64,000 nt of DNA from Caulobacter sp. (GTDB lineage Bacteria > Pseudomonadota > Alphaproteobacteria > Caulobacterales > Caulobacteraceae), in assembly GCA_021741355.1 (NCBI GenBank), contig JAIOXZ010000005.1, positions 62,001 through 126,000 of the forward strand. The letters run 5' to 3'. Shown here one piece after another: positions 19,584 through 30,467 of the stretch. The stretch's first letter is position 1; each line of letters begins with the position of its first letter. The position numbers were made by a program, and so were the translations under genes. The notes under the pieces were generated by a model that had not been told where the DNA came from, did not search any database, and worked only from the letters and a program-made list of their open reading frames with translations.

Positions 19584-22500
19584 CTAGTAATCCCGCCGCC
19601 AGCGGACCGACAGCTTGCCGCCGCCCTCGCCCTGCAGGCGGGAGATGATCGACAGGTTGCGCTGGACGCGCCATTCGACCTGGGCCGCCGGGCCGTCCCG
19701 CCCGCCGCCGATGATCTCGATATAGACGTCGTCGGTCAGGTACTTGCCGCCGGCGACCGTCATCGCTCCCGTCGCACCGCCTCCGGCAAAGACCAGGCGA
19801 TCGAGACCGGCGAAGCTCTTCAGGTTGCCGATGACGTCGAAGCCGCCGCCGCCCGCCAGGGCCGCCAGGGCCGAAGCCAGCTGGGCGGCCTCCAGCGGCG
19901 ACAGTTGCGACGCCGATGCCCCGAACAGGATCCGCGACAGGACTTCGTCATTGGGCAGGGCCGGCGACGAGGTCAGGGTGATCTCGGGCTTGGCGGCCGT
20001 GCCGCGCACGCGGATCACGGCGGTCAGCGAGGGATCTTCGCGGGTGGCGGTCAGGTCGAGCCGGATCCGGTCAGGCGTCGTGGCGAGATAGACCGCGCCC
20101 CGCTGATCGAATTCGAACCGCTTGCCGGCGAAGTCGTACTCGCCCCGCACGACCCGGGCGACGCCCTCCAGCACCGGCTTCGCGGTCGTCCCGCCGACAT
20201 GGGCGTCCAGCGACAGTTCGGCGTCCAGCCCGCGGCCTTCAACAAAGATGCCGCGCGCGGCCTTCAGCGTGACATCCAGGGCGACCACGAGCCCGCGTGT
20301 CGGCTCGGCCAGCACCTCGGCCTCGCCACGGTCCGGGCGATTGATTTCGGTCACCTCCATCGGCACCACGCCGCTCGGCGTCGGTGGATTGGCGGCGACG
20401 GTCGCGCGGTCGATAGTCAGGGCGCCAGAGACCTGCACCTTGCCGTCCGCCGCGCGGTTGATGGTCGTTTCGCCCGAAGCGATGGCCGTCACGGCGTCGT
20501 TCTTGATCAGCTGGAAGTCCTTGAGGATGACCTTGAAGGTGCTGATCCCGTCGCGCAGGAGGCTGATCCGCCCGACCCCCTCCAGCTTGCCGCCCCGGCC
20601 GTCCTCCGAGGTGAAACCGGACACATCGATCGCCCGGTCCGCCATGTAGGCCGTCAGGCTGACGTTCTGCAGCTTCAGGCCGATGACGCCGTCCTCGAAC
20701 TCGCCCCCGCGCAGGCTGGCGCCGCCCTCGAGGCGTGGATCGGCGAGCGTGCCGCCGATCGTACCGGCCATCATGACGTTGCCCGACACGCTGCGCTCGC
20801 CGCCGACCAGCAGGTCCCACAGCGGCTTGATCTCCCCGTTTGCGAGGAAGTCGCCCCGCATCGGCTTCTGCCGCGCGATGGCCAGCCGGAACGGAACGGC
20901 GGACGACTCCACCGGAAGCGTGAGATTGACGGCGGACTTGAGTCCGCCGGCGTTGGTCGCCGTGCCCTTGATCGCCAGAACCTGGTCGTCGAGGGTCGCC
21001 TTCACCTCGCCGTTCACCGAGAGCGCCTTGCCGGAACCGCGCGCCCGCGCGTCCCGCAGCGTGGCGTCGAGGCTGCCGGTCAACCGCCCTCCCTTGCCCT
21101 GCAGGCTGAGCTCGCCGTCGAACTGTCCGGCCAGATCCTCGTTCAGAGCGCCCAGGGAGACCCCTGCAAGGCTGGCGCGAAGACTGGCGACATCAGCATC
21201 CGTTCGCAGGGTGATTGTCGCCTTGCCGCCTTCGAGGTCGAGATTGAGGTCGGCGAAGCGCTGCCCGCCGCCGAAGCCAATCCGGGCGGCTTCCAGGGTC
21301 CGGAACTCCGCCGTGCCGAACCGGCCAGCCCCCTCGAGGGCCAGGCCCGTATTGCCGCCGCGTTGAGCGAAGAAGCCGGAGCCTTTGAAGCGCCAGGGAT
21401 TGGCCCCGTAGGACCCGCGCCCGTCGATCACCAGCGGCAGCCGCTCGAGCGGACCGTCGGCGCTGATCGTGGCCTGGGCGAACCTCAGACCGCTGGCGCC
21501 GCGCAGGGCCGCGCTCCGCGCTATGAGGTTGAGGGTCGCGCGCGGTCCGCCGCCGGCGTCGACGATGCGGGCCGAGCCGTTGATCGTACCCTCGGTCAGG
21601 AGGGCGCCCGGGCTGATCGCCAACTGGAGATCCGCCGTGGATGGCCGACCTCGCCGTAGCGCCAGGGCGCCGGTCGCCTTGACGCCGCCCGCGTCCGCGT
21701 CGAGCGCCGTCAGGTCGAGGCCACCTTCAGCAAAGCGGAAGGCCGTGCGCGCCCGGGCCGGGCCGTACTGGCTGTCGGCCGTCACCGCCACGGCGCCGTC
21801 CGTTCCCCCCGCCCCGCGCACGAAGCTGAGCGTCACATGGGTGTTGGCCAGGCTGAGGCGTGGAATCTCGACCGTCGCGAAGTCGGCGACGAGGTCGGCG
21901 CGAGGAGCGCTGATCGTGCCGGTAACGGCGCCAGTCCCCTTGGCGTCGCCCGCGAATTCCAGCGGACCGGCGCGGAAGGGCCCCTTGGCGCTCCAGCCCA
22001 ACGACAGCTTCAGCGCTCCGGCGGGGCCGACAAGTCCGGCGGCGCGCGCGTTGGCAAGGGCGCCGGTCAGTTCAACGGACTGAACCGCGAACTGTCCCTT
22101 GGCGTAGTCCGCCTTGCCCTTGAAGCGCGGCGCGGCGCCGAGCAGCCGGTCGAGTTCAGCGTAGCCCGTGGCGAAGCCGACGCCCTTGCCGTCCACCGAC
22201 AGTGTCCAGGGCTTGCCGGTTCCCGACTGTGAGGCTGTCCAGGCCGTGGACGCGGTTCCCTTCGAGCCGGGCCCTGCTGCGCGAAGGTTGGTGAGTTGCG
22301 CGTCACCCTTGAACGACAGGCCGCCGAGCAATGTCCGCTCGCCGGTCGCGTCGAGCTTGAGGCCCGTGCCGACCGCCTTGAGCTTGCGGATCAGCTGGCG
22401 ACCGTCCGGCAGCCGGACATACTGGATTTCAGCAACCGGTCGGGCGCCCAGAAGCGCCGCGAGATAGCCGGAGCCGCCGCCGCCCGCGCCGGTGAGGGTC

Positions 22501-23756
22501 GACTGGACGGTGAGTTCGCGCTTCTTTCGGGCGACGACCACGGGGCCGGACACCCGGGCGGCGGTGAAGCCGACGGCCTTGAAGTTCGAGCCGGTCAGCG
22601 CGCCGGTGTAGGTCCAGGCCGAGGCGCCGCCGGTCAGTCGTCCCTGCGACTGGGCGGAGCCGGCGATGAAGCGCGTCGCGACGCGATCCAGTGTGTTTGT
22701 CGCCAGTGTGATCGCAAGGCCATCGCGGCCGATCACCCGCTTCGCCGGATCAGCCTGACCCTTGAAGGTCACCGAGAGGGTGGCGCTGTCAGCACGCCCC
22801 GAGACATTGTAGAAGCCGCCCCTGGCCCTGGTTCCGGCGGCGTTAAACCGAACGGTCTCGCCGAAGCGCGGCGCGTAGCGGCTCGTCAGGCTTGAGGCGA
22901 TCAGGGAGATCCGGCCGCCGGCCGAACCGCCCGCCTTCGTCCAGGCGCCCGACGCCTCCACCGGCGTCTCGGCGCCCGAAACCGCCAGCAGGGTGAACCG
23001 GCCCGCCCCGGGCTTGCCGCCGGCCCTGACTTTCAGCTTGAACGGCCGATCCGCCGCCAGACCCAGTGAGCCGGCGATTGCGCCGCCCTGCGCCTCGGCG
23101 GCGTCAGCGATGATCACCAGCGGCTGACCCTTGCCGGTGTCAATGGCCAGCCCGATCCGGTCGCCGGCATGCAGGCGACTGCCGACTCCCATCCGGACGT
23201 GGGCGGGGCCCCGTCGAACCACGTCCAGCGACCCGACCACGTCGAAGAGGCCACGGCTGTAGCTGAAGGCCGGCAGCGTCTCGACAACCAGCCGCGCCCT
23301 GTCGATGCGGATGGACACCGGCAGGCTGCGGGACACGGTCTTGGGCGTCAGCGTCGGTCGCCGCAGCACCCTTACGCGTCCGGCGGCCAGGCGCTCGGCG
23401 TGGAATCGCCGCCGGAGGAGCTCCTGGGAGCGCCAGACGACCACGACATTGTCGGCGTCGAGCCAGATGCCCTTTTCGTCGCTGATCGTCAGCCGCCGGA
23501 CCGTGAACTCGCTCCAGAGGTCGCCGTGCAGACCTTCGATCTTCAGCTTGCCGTACCGGCCGAGCTTCAGCCCGTTCGCCTGGGCCTCCACGAACATCAG
23601 GCCGGGGACAGTGTTGATGCCGTAACGCGCGAGCAATCCCAGGCCGCCGACCAGCAGCACGGCCAGGAGCGACACGCGCATGATCCAGCCGGGTCCGCTC
23701 TTCGGCAGCCAGCGGCGCCGGAGCCTGTCCTGTGCGGGAGGCGCGGGTTCGCTCAA
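19584..23756 (-). CDS. tamB: Translocation and assembly module protein TamB
   Basis: 1390 residues with an N-terminal signal anchor (RVSLLAVLLVGGLGLLARYGI), a very long run of repetitive beta strands (taurine/AsmA-like beta-taco region) and the C-terminal TamB/DUF490 domain, ending QVEWRVQRNLSIISRLQGEG and SVRWRRDY. TamB is an inner-membrane-anchored protein that spans the periplasm and works with TamA in outer-membrane protein assembly and, by recent work on AsmA-like proteins, phospholipid transport. Its start overlaps the tamA stop by four bases (ATGA). Length is typical. Confidence 0.95.
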   Translation of the reverse strand: MSEPAPPAQDRLRRRWLPKSGPGWIMRVSLLAVLLVGGLGLLARYGINTVPGLMFVEAQANGLKLGRYGKLKIEGLHGDLWSEFTVRRLTISDEKGIWLDADNVVVVWRSQELLRRRFHAERLAAGRVRVLRRPTLTPKTVSRSLPVSIRIDRARLVVETLPAFSYSRGLFDVVGSLDVVRRGPAHVRMGVGSRLHAGDRIGLAIDTGKGQPLVIIADAAEAQGGAIAGSLGLAADRPFKLKVRAGGKPGAGRFTLLAVSGAETPVEASGAWTKAGGSAGGRISLIASSLTSRYAPRFGETVRFNAAGTRARGGFYNVSGRADSATLSVTFKGQADPAKRVIGRDGLAITLATNTLDRVATRFIAGSAQSQGRLTGGASAWTYTGALTGSNFKAVGFTAARVSGPVVVARKKRELTVQSTLTGAGGGGSGYLAALLGARPVAEIQYVRLPDGRQLIRKLKAVGTGLKLDATGERTLLGGLSFKGDAQLTNLRAAGPGSKGTASTAWTASQSGTGKPWTLSVDGKGVGFATGYAELDRLLGAAPRFKGKADYAKGQFAVQSVELTGALANARAAGLVGPAGALKLSLGWSAKGPFRAGPLEFAGDAKGTGAVTGTISAPRADLVADFATVEIPRLSLANTHVTLSFVRGAGGTDGAVAVTADSQYGPARARTAFRFAEGGLDLTALDADAGGVKATGALALRRGRPSTADLQLAISPGALLTEGTINGSARIVDAGGGPRATLNLIARSAALRGASGLRFAQATISADGPLERLPLVIDGRGSYGANPWRFKGSGFFAQRGGNTGLALEGAGRFGTAEFRTLEAARIGFGGGQRFADLNLDLEGGKATITLRTDADVASLRASLAGVSLGALNEDLAGQFDGELSLQGKGGRLTGSLDATLRDARARGSGKALSVNGEVKATLDDQVLAIKGTATNAGGLKSAVNLTLPVESSAVPFRLAIARQKPMRGDFLANGEIKPLWDLLVGGERSVSGNVMMAGTIGGTLADPRLEGGASLRGGEFEDGVIGLKLQNVSLTAYMADRAIDVSGFTSEDGRGGKLEGVGRISLLRDGISTFKVILKDFQLIKNDAVTAIASGETTINRAADGKVQVSGALTIDRATVAANPPTPSGVVPMEVTEINRPDRGEAEVLAEPTRGLVVALDVTLKAARGIFVEGRGLDAELSLDAHVGGTTAKPVLEGVARVVRGEYDFAGKRFEFDQRGAVYLATTPDRIRLDLTATREDPSLTAVIRVRGTAAKPEITLTSSPALPNDEVLSRILFGASASQLSPLEAAQLASALAALAGGGGFDVIGNLKSFAGLDRLVFAGGGATGAMTVAGGKYLTDDVYIEIIGGGRDGPAAQVEWRVQRNLSIISRLQGEGGGKLSVRWRRDY

Positions 23757-25564
23757 AACGCCTGTCCGATGCTGATGTAGATCTGGAACTCGGGGTCGCC
23801 CTCGCGCTTGTCCAGCGGCACCGCGATATCGGCGCGGATCGGTCCGAAGCCGAGGTCGTACCGCACGCCGATGCCGACACCGGCGCTGAAATCCTCGCCG
23901 CGCGGATAGGCGTCCGTGCCGATCGCCCCCGCGTCGACGAAGGCCGCGAGCCCCCAGCGCTCGGTCAACTTCTGGCGCACCTCAAGCGACGCCTCGAACA
24001 GCGAAAGACCGCCCTGGGGCGTGTTGTCGGCGAGCCTCGGCCCGATCGCCTGCCAGGCGTAGCCGCGCACCGATCCGCCGCCGCCGGCGAAAAACCTGCG
24101 CGGCGCGGCGACATCGCCCAGGTCGGCGCCGAAGATCGATCCCAGCTTGACCCGCGTGGCCAGGACCGTCCGCGCCTCCTCGTCGAACGAGAAATAGGCC
24201 GAGCCCTGGCCCTGAACGCGGAAATACAGCGCCTGAACGTCTCCAACGGCCGCGGTGGGCTCGGCCGTCGCGGTCAGTCGCCACCCGCGGGTCGGGTCGA
24301 GCGGGTCGTCCGACCGGTCCAGGGCGAAGGCGGTGAGGATCGCCGTCGTCAGGATGTTGCGGTCCTCGCCCCGGATGGTGGTGTTATTGAGCTGGATCTT
24401 CTCGGCGCTTCGGCTGGCGTCCAGCGACAGGCCGAGCGTGATGAACGAGGTCTTCCCGAAGCGCCGGGTGACGTCGCCCGTCGCGAGGAAGCCTGCCGCG
24501 TCATAGGCCTCTGTGAGTTCATTGTAGACGCCCGCGACGAGGGTCAGCGTCTGCTGCGGGCGGCGCCAGTGCGGCAGGGCGAGCCGCGCCTCGAACCGCT
24601 GCTCAAGTTGCGCCAGCCGCAGGGTGTAGGTGGTGGTGTCGGCGCGTCCGAGCCGGTTGTAGCGCGTGCGCCGGACATCGAGACCCGGCCCCTCGCTGGT
24701 CGAATAGCCGGCGCTGACCTCGAGGGTCCGCATCGGCCGGTCATCCAGGGCCACAAGCACCGGCCGCCTGCCCTGCGCGTCAGCCTTGTCCGCCGGCTGG
24801 AGCGACACCGACACCGAGTCGTAGGCGCCTGTGTCCAGCAACCGGCGTTCCAGTTCCGCGAGATGTTCCGGGTTGTAGACCTCGCCGGGCTTCCAGGGCG
24901 CGAGCGCGACGACCCACTGCGGCCGGCTGCGACCGGCCGGATCAACCGTCACGCCGTCGAGCGTCACGAGGGGACCCGCAACAATGCGAAAGGTGGGACG
25001 GACCGTCAGCGTCTCGTGATCAACGATGACCTCCCGCACGCCCGGCGTGGCGTCAGCGTAGCCCCGCTTCTGGATCGCGGCGATGATGCGGCCCTCGGCG
25101 GCGAGGACGTCAGTCGCCTTGCCGGCGGCGCCGCGGCGGATGGCCATGGCCTGCTCCGCCGAGATGATCACTTCGGGCAGAGGTTCGTCGCCGACCCAGG
25201 CTACGCCCGCTCCGGCGAAACGGAACCGTGGCCCGGGCTTGATGAGCAGCACAGGCCGGGGCGGCTGACCGCCCTCATCCGAGTCGGGATCGACCACATC
25301 GGGCGCAACGTCATAGCCGTAGTAGCCCTGGGTCCGCAGCGCAGCGATGGCGTCGTCGGCGGCCTCGCGGGCCCGGCGGCGGGCTTCGAAACGGCTGCCT
25401 GGCGTGGACTTGGCCTCACCGACGGCGCGCTCGATCTGTTCACGCAGTTCAGCGTCCGTGACGCCCTGGACCGCGGCCTTCGGGGACTGCGCCAGCACCG
25501 GCCCGGCCATCGCGGCGAGCGCGACGGCGGCTGAAACGGCGAAGACGATGCGCGCAGGCGCCAA
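23753..25564 (-). CDS. tamA: Outer-membrane protein TamA (BamA/TamA family)
   Basis: 603 residues: signal peptide ([21 protein letters not shown]), three POTRA-like domains to about residue 280, then a 16-strand Omp85 beta-barrel containing [20 protein letters not shown] (the conserved L6 loop VRGY) and ending in phenylalanine (YISIGQAF). No ATG fits; a TTG at 25564 preceded by GAGGA at eight bases decides the start. Upstream of tamB with a four-base overlap, the usual tamAB operon order. Confidence 0.95.
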   Translation of the reverse strand: MAPARIVFAVSAAVALAAMAGPVLAQSPKAAVQGVTDAELREQIERAVGEAKSTPGSRFEARRRAREAADDAIAALRTQGYYGYDVAPDVVDPDSDEGGQPPRPVLLIKPGPRFRFAGAGVAWVGDEPLPEVIISAEQAMAIRRGAAGKATDVLAAEGRIIAAIQKRGYADATPGVREVIVDHETLTVRPTFRIVAGPLVTLDGVTVDPAGRSRPQWVVALAPWKPGEVYNPEHLAELERRLLDTGAYDSVSVSLQPADKADAQGRRPVLVALDDRPMRTLEVSAGYSTSEGPGLDVRRTRYNRLGRADTTTYTLRLAQLEQRFEARLALPHWRRPQQTLTLVAGVYNELTEAYDAAGFLATGDVTRRFGKTSFITLGLSLDASRSAEKIQLNNTTIRGEDRNILTTAILTAFALDRSDDPLDPTRGWRLTATAEPTAAVGDVQALYFRVQGQGSAYFSFDEEARTVLATRVKLGSIFGADLGDVAAPRRFFAGGGGSVRGYAWQAIGPRLADNTPQGGLSLFEASLEVRQKLTERWGLAAFVDAGAIGTDAYPRGEDFSAGVGIGVRYDLGFGPIRADIAVPLDKREGDPEFQIYISIGQAF

Positions 25565-25734
25565 ACTGTGTTCCTCTGTCTGCGCCCCACACCCGTTTAG
25601 TCGGGCCCGTCGCGGCTGTCACGCCATCCAGCCCTTTGCATGGACGGCTAAAGTTGCACAAATGCAGGGCAGTCGGGACTTCGCCGGGCGACTCAGCCCG
25701 AAACGCTCCCGACCGTTCAGGAAGAGCGTTAGGA

Positions 25735-27288
25735 ATGAAGCGTGAAGAGGCCGTTCAGGCTGAAAAAGAAACGGACCCCGACGTGACCGCGACGAGCCTC
25801 GTGACCGACGACATCTCCGCGGGGCTTCCCCTGACCGAGGCCGCCTATCTCCCGGGACAGGCCTTCGACGAAATGTACGGGCCCGGCGGCGAGGTGCGCG
25901 ATCACTACAACGCCGTCCACGCCCGGCTGACGACCCTTTCGGCCGAAGCCCTTGCCGACCGGCAGAAGACGCTCGAGCGCTCCTTCCTGCTGCAGGGCAT
26001 CACGTTCACGGTCTACGGGGCGGAAACCACCACCGAGCGGATCATCCCGACCGATCTGGTGCCGCGGATCATCCCCTCGACCGAGTGGGACCACATCGAG
26101 GCCGGACTGATCCAGCGCCTGCGCGCGCTGAACATGTTCCTCGACGACATCTACGGCGAACAGCAGATCCTGATGGACGGGATCGTGCCGCGGGACCTGG
26201 TGCTCGGGGCGCCGTCCTATCGGCGGGAAATGCAGCACCTCTATGTGCCACACAAGGCCTACGCCAACGTCTGCGGCTCCGACCTGATCCGGGATCAGGA
26301 CGGCGCCTTCGCGGTGCTGGAAGACAACCTGCGGGTCCCGTCCGGCGTCTCCTACATGCTGGCCAATCGCGACGCCGCCAAGCGGACGTTTCCGGGCACC
26401 TTCCGCGCGGCCAACGTCCGGCCGGTCGAGCGCTATCCTGACCTGCTGCTGGCGACGCTGAAGAGCATGGCGCCCGACTGGCGGCCCGACCCGCAGGTCG
26501 TGGTGCTGACGCCCGGCGTCTACAACAGCGCCTATTATGAGCATGCCTATCTCGCCCGGCTGATGGGCGCGCCGCTGGTCGAGGGGCGCGACCTCGTGGT
26601 GCACGAGAACATGGTCTACATGCGCACCACGACGGGCCTGCGCCGGGTGGATGTGATCTATCGCCGGGTCGACGATGACTTCATCGACCCCCTCACCTTC
26701 CGCCGTGACTCAGGCCTCGGCGTCGCCGGGCTGTTCAACGCCTATCGCGCCGGCAACGTCGTCATGTGCAACGCGCCCGGCACCGGCGTCGCGGACGACA
26801 AGGCGGTCTACGCCTACGTGCCCGAGATCATTAAATACTACCTGGGCGAGGATGCGATCCTGCCCAACATCGAGACCTTCCTGTGCCGCGAGCCGGCGCA
26901 GCTGAGCCATGTGCTGGGCAACCTCGACAAGCTGGTCGTCAAGGCGGTCGGCGCCTCGGGCGGCTATGGCATGCTGGTCGGGCCGCACGCGTCGCGCAAG
27001 GAACGCGAGGCCTTTGCCGAGGCCCTGAAGGCCGATCCCGCCAACTACATCGCGCAGCCAACGATCCAGCTGTCGACCGCGCCCTGCCTGATCGACGGGA
27101 GGATCGAGCCGCGTCACGTGGATCTGCGGCCGTTCATCCTGTCCGGCGAGAAGATCGTCGTGACCCCGGGCGCCCTGACGCGGGTGGCGCTGCGGCGCGG
27201 GTCGCTGGTGGTCAACTCCAGCCAGGGCGGAGGGTCGAAGGACACCTGGATCCTCGCCGACGACGCCGCCCGGGAGCCCCAGCCATGA
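25735..27288 (+). CDS. Circularly permuted ATP-grasp protein (DUF404/DUF407)
   Basis: 517 residues of the CP_ATPgrasp family. Landmarks include [76 protein letters not shown] and the nucleotide-binding end [20 protein letters not shown]-grasp enzymes of this type are predicted amide/peptide ligases (amidoligases). The ATG at 25735 has AGGA upstream. It heads a three-gene operon, overlapping the alpha-E gene by four bases. In other bacteria this set accompanies the Anbu proteasome-like peptidase. Substrate unknown. Confidence 0.93.
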   Translation: MKREEAVQAEKETDPDVTATSLVTDDISAGLPLTEAAYLPGQAFDEMYGPGGEVRDHYNAVHARLTTLSAEALADRQKTLERSFLLQGITFTVYGAETTTERIIPTDLVPRIIPSTEWDHIEAGLIQRLRALNMFLDDIYGEQQILMDGIVPRDLVLGAPSYRREMQHLYVPHKAYANVCGSDLIRDQDGAFAVLEDNLRVPSGVSYMLANRDAAKRTFPGTFRAANVRPVERYPDLLLATLKSMAPDWRPDPQVVVLTPGVYNSAYYEHAYLARLMGAPLVEGRDLVVHENMVYMRTTTGLRRVDVIYRRVDDDFIDPLTFRRDSGLGVAGLFNAYRAGNVVMCNAPGTGVADDKAVYAYVPEIIKYYLGEDAILPNIETFLCREPAQLSHVLGNLDKLVVKAVGASGGYGMLVGPHASRKEREAFAEALKADPANYIAQPTIQLSTAPCLIDGRIEPRHVDLRPFILSGEKIVVTPGALTRVALRRGSLVVNSSQGGGSKDTWILADDAAREPQP

Positions 27289-28226
27289 TGCTCGCGCGGG
27301 TGGCGGACAGCCTCTACTGGATCGGCCGCTATCTGGAGCGCGCCGAGCACTTCTCGCGTCTGGCCGACGTGATGCTCAACGCGACGCTGGACCGGTCAGA
27401 CGCGGCGGCCCAGACCGCCTATATCGCCCTGTCCGCCGTCGGCGATCCCGACATGGCGCGCGCGGCCCGCACCTATGAAGCCGCCAAGGCGCTGGTGCTG
27501 GATCGCGAGGACCCCAACTCGGTGGTGATCTCGCTGTCGCTGGCGCGGGAGAACGCCCGGCAGGTGCGCGACCAGATCACCACGGAGACCTGGGAGCGGC
27601 TGAACCTGCTCTATCTGCGGATCACGAGCGACAACGCGTCCCAGGCGTTCGAGAGCGGCTCGTCGGCCTATATCCACGAGATCATCGCCGACCTGCACCA
27701 GTTCAAGGGCGCCGCGGACGCCACCATGAGCCACGGCGAAGGCTGGCGGTTCCTGATGCTCGGCGCCTATCTCGAGCGGGCGCAGCTGATCGCAAGGTTG
27801 CTGGAGGTCTGCTTCGGCGACGGCCGCGACGGCAACGTCACCGACCGCATCGCCCTGATGAGCCTGCTGCGGATGGGCTGCGCGCTGGAGCCCTACCTGC
27901 GGCGCTACACCGCCGAGATCGAGACGCGGCACATCCTGGAATTCCTGGTGTTTGACGAGGAGTTCCCGCGCTCGATCCGGTTCGCGACCACGCTGATCGA
28001 GGAGCATCTGGTCGGCGTCTCGCGGCATGTGGAGGGCGGCCTGGCGACGCCGGAACGGCTGGCCGGCCGGCTCAAGGCCCGCCTGCAGTACGCCGATGTC
28101 GATGAACTGGAGTCGGTCGGCGCCAGTGCGTTGCTGGCCACCGTCACCAGCGAATGCGCCCGCATCCACGACGCGATCTTCGACACCTTCGTGGCCTATT
28201 CCCTCGAGATGAAGTTGCCCGCCTGA
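27285..28226 (+). CDS. Alpha-E domain protein (DUF403)
   Basis: 313 residues, nearly all alpha-helical, with the alpha-E signature [23 protein letters not shown] at the N-terminus, [12 protein letters not shown] and [29 protein letters not shown] in the middle, and [13 protein letters not shown] later. The family has conserved glutamates and arginines and always travels with circularly permuted ATP-grasp genes; its chemistry is unknown. The ATG at 27285 overlaps the ATP-grasp stop (ATGA), and the stop overlaps the transglutaminase start by one base. Confidence 0.93.
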   Translation: MMLARVADSLYWIGRYLERAEHFSRLADVMLNATLDRSDAAAQTAYIALSAVGDPDMARAARTYEAAKALVLDREDPNSVVISLSLARENARQVRDQITTETWERLNLLYLRITSDNASQAFESGSSAYIHEIIADLHQFKGAADATMSHGEGWRFLMLGAYLERAQLIARLLEVCFGDGRDGNVTDRIALMSLLRMGCALEPYLRRYTAEIETRHILEFLVFDEEFPRSIRFATTLIEEHLVGVSRHVEGGLATPERLAGRLKARLQYADVDELESVGASALLATVTSECARIHDAIFDTFVAYSLEMKLPA

Positions 28227-29197
28227 TGTTGCTCGAAGTGCGCCATGTCACCCAGTACCACTACGAGCGCCCCGTTCGGGAAAGCGTGATGGAGCTGCGC
28301 ATGCAGCCCCAGAAGAGCGCCCGGCAGCGGCTGATCAGCTTCGAGCTGGACCTCGACCCCCGCGCGCAGGTCTTTTCCTACGCCGACAGCTTCGGCAACG
28401 CGGTCTACCATTTTGACGTGCCGCAGTCGCATGACACGCTGCGGATCGAGGCGCGGTCGGCGGTGGAGACCCAGCCAGACCCTATCCTGCCGGACGCCCT
28501 GGACATGGGCGAATGGGACCGCCTGCGCAGCGACTTCGTGCGCGGAGAGTGCTTCGACTTCCTCAAGCCGCACGGCTTCGCCACGCCGTCCGCGGCCCTG
28601 GATGTCTTCGTCCAGGAGAAGAATCTCGACGTCCTGCGTCATCGCGATCCGCTGACCGCCATGCGGTCGCTGAACGAGGCGCTCTACGCGGCCTTCGACT
28701 ACGCGCCGGGCGTGACTACGGCCGACAGCCCGATCGACCTAGCGCTGGGCGTCGGGCGCGGAGTCTGCCAGGACTTCGCCCACATCATGATCGCCATCTG
28801 CCGGGGCTGGGGCATCCCGGCCCGCTATGTCTCGGGCTACCTGTTCACTGACCGCCAGCACGGCGACCGGTCCGATCCGGACGCGACCCACGCCTGGGTC
28901 GAGGTGTTCCTGCCGACCCTGCGCTGGACCGGCTTCGACCCGACCAACAACAGCCTCACCGGCGAGCGCCATATCGCCGTGGCCGTGGGCCGCGACTACG
29001 CCGACGTGCCGCCGTCGCTGGGGGTCTACAAGGGTGAGGCCGACAGCCATCTGTCGGTCGCCGTCGCCGTGGGCCGCGCCAAGGCGGCGATCGCCGAGCC
29101 GGAATTCCTGCGCATGGCCCGCCCGACCTTCCCGGGCGGACGCCGTCGCGGCGGCGAGGACGCGCGCCGCCAGCAGGAACAGCAGCAGCAACAGTAG
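28226..29197 (+). CDS. Transglutaminase-like cysteine protease family protein
   Basis: 323 residues: an N-terminal beta-rich domain (LLEVRHVTQYHYERPVRESVMELRMQP) and a transglutaminase core with the Cys-His-Asp triad: GRGVCQDFAHIMIAICRGWG, DATHAWVEVFLP, GFDPTNNSL. Such proteins probably act as peptidases or amide-forming/cleaving enzymes working on the product of the ATP-grasp partner. The start shares its A with the alpha-E stop (TGATG). The last 25 residues are a low-complexity arginine/glutamine tail ending in a glutamine run, not part of the family domain. Confidence 0.92.
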   Translation: MLLEVRHVTQYHYERPVRESVMELRMQPQKSARQRLISFELDLDPRAQVFSYADSFGNAVYHFDVPQSHDTLRIEARSAVETQPDPILPDALDMGEWDRLRSDFVRGECFDFLKPHGFATPSAALDVFVQEKNLDVLRHRDPLTAMRSLNEALYAAFDYAPGVTTADSPIDLALGVGRGVCQDFAHIMIAICRGWGIPARYVSGYLFTDRQHGDRSDPDATHAWVEVFLPTLRWTGFDPTNNSLTGERHIAVAVGRDYADVPPSLGVYKGEADSHLSVAVAVGRAKAAIAEPEFLRMARPTFPGGRRRGGEDARRQQEQQQQQ

Positions 29198-29200
29198 GCG

Positions 29201-30226
29201 TCAGGCCGGGAAGACGTGCGCCATGCGGGCAGAGACGCTGACCCCGGCGCCGACGACCAGCGCCCGGCCCTGCTCGCGTGACACCTGGGCCTCAAGCCGC
29301 AGACCATCGGCCGTCACCAGATCAACATGGGCGACCGCGCCCTCGATGCCGATACGGGTGACACCGGCCGCGAACCCCTGGTCGCCGAGCAGAAGATCAT
29401 AGGGCCGGACAAAGGCTACGGCCGCGCCGTCGGCCACGCCGGGCGCCGGCGTTTCAAACAGTCCTGCGACGAATCGTCCGGCCGTCACGACGCCCTCCAG
29501 CCGGTTGGCCTCTCCGACGAAGCCGCAGACAAAGGCGTTGACGGGATGATCCTGCAGTTCAGCCGGCGCGCCGACCTGCTCGATCCGGCCGTGGTTCAGG
29601 ATCGCCACCCGATCGGCGAGACCGAGCGCCTCTTCCTGGTCGTGGGTAACCAGGATGGTCGTGACGCCCGTGGCGTCGTGGATGCGGCGCAGTTCCTTTC
29701 GCAACGACTTGCGGACGGTGGCGTCCAGCGCGCCGAACGGCTCGTCCAGCAGCAGCACCCGGGGCGACACCGCCAGGGCCCGCGCCAGAGCCACCCGCTG
29801 TCGCTGGCCGCCAGACAGCTGTGACGGATACCGGTTCGCCAAACCGCCGAGCTCGACGAGGTTCAGCAACTCCTCGACCCGGGCGTTGATCCGGGCGCGG
29901 GGCGGCTTGTCCTTGCCCTTGCGTACGTCCAGGCCGAAGGCGACGTTGCGCGCCACGGTCATGTGCCTGAACAGGGCGTACTGCTGGAACACGAAGCCAA
30001 CCCGCCGGCCGGCGGCGCTGGCGCGGGTGACATCCTCGCCGTCGAACAGGATCTGGCCCGCATCCGGATAGTCCAGGCCCGCGATGGTTCGCAGCAGGGT
30101 GGTCTTGCCCGACCCCGACGGCCCGAGCAGCGCCAGCAGCTCGCCCGGCGCGATGTCGAGACTGACGTCATTCAGCGCCGGAAAGCGGCTGAAGGACTTC
30201 TCCACCGAGCGGATCGAGATGGTCAT
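29201..30226 (-). CDS. cysA: Sulfate/thiosulfate-type ABC transporter ATP-binding protein
   Basis: 341 residues. ABC ATPase with Walker [12 protein letters not shown]-loop [14 protein letters not shown], signature [15 protein letters not shown], Walker [13 protein letters not shown] and the switch histidine [10 protein letters not shown]. The C-terminal region ([21 protein letters not shown]) resembles the TOBE-type domain of CysA. The ATG at 30226 starts the conserved part. It stands alone: no permease or binding-protein gene adjoins it, since tRNA-Lys is upstream and the transglutaminase gene converges downstream. It must pair with permeases encoded elsewhere. Confidence 0.85.
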   Translation of the reverse strand: MTISIRSVEKSFSRFPALNDVSLDIAPGELLALLGPSGSGKTTLLRTIAGLDYPDAGQILFDGEDVTRASAAGRRVGFVFQQYALFRHMTVARNVAFGLDVRKGKDKPPRARINARVEELLNLVELGGLANRYPSQLSGGQRQRVALARALAVSPRVLLLDEPFGALDATVRKSLRKELRRIHDATGVTTILVTHDQEEALGLADRVAILNHGRIEQVGAPAELQDHPVNAFVCGFVGEANRLEGVVTAGRFVAGLFETPAPGVADGAAVAFVRPYDLLLGDQGFAAGVTRIGIEGAVAHVDLVTADGLRLEAQVSREQGRALVVGAGVSVSARMAHVFPA

Positions 30227-30276
30227 GGCGCAGGTTGAATCCCACCTCGGGTGCCCGCCACTATCGACGCGAAGAG

Positions 30277-30351
30277 TGGTAGGCCGGGTGGGGGTCGAAC
30301 CCACGACCATTCGATTAAAAGTCGAATGCTCTACCACTGAGCTACCGGCCC
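30277..30351 (-). tRNA. tRNA-Lys (anticodon TTT)
   Basis: A 75-base cloverleaf on the minus strand. The acceptor strands are GGGCCGG and CCGGCCT (one G-U pair), the D-loop contains GTAGCTCAGTGGTAGAGC, the anticodon loop is CTTTTAA within the ATTCGA/TCGAAT stem giving anticodon TTT (Lys), the T-arm has the GGTTCGACC sequence, and the 3' CCA is encoded. It lies 51 bases before the cysA start. Confidence 0.97.
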
Positions 30352-30467
30352 GCTTGCGCGGCACCGTGAAGCGCCTTCTGAAGCGGCGCGGACCATACGG
30401 GCGGGGCCACCGCGCCGCAAGCGCCGAACGCTTGGCGTGAACCATCCGCCGGGGTTAGCATCACACC

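Noticed and set aside
19533-21659. Open frame of 708 codons opposite tamB
   Set aside because: Antisense shadow; translation is low complexity and unlike any family.
23732-25534. Open frame of 600 codons opposite tamA
   Set aside because: Antisense shadow of an unmistakable Omp85 gene.
30277-30351. tRNA-Lys as an attachment site for an integrated element
   Set aside because: No integrase gene and no duplicated tRNA 3' end were found on either side.
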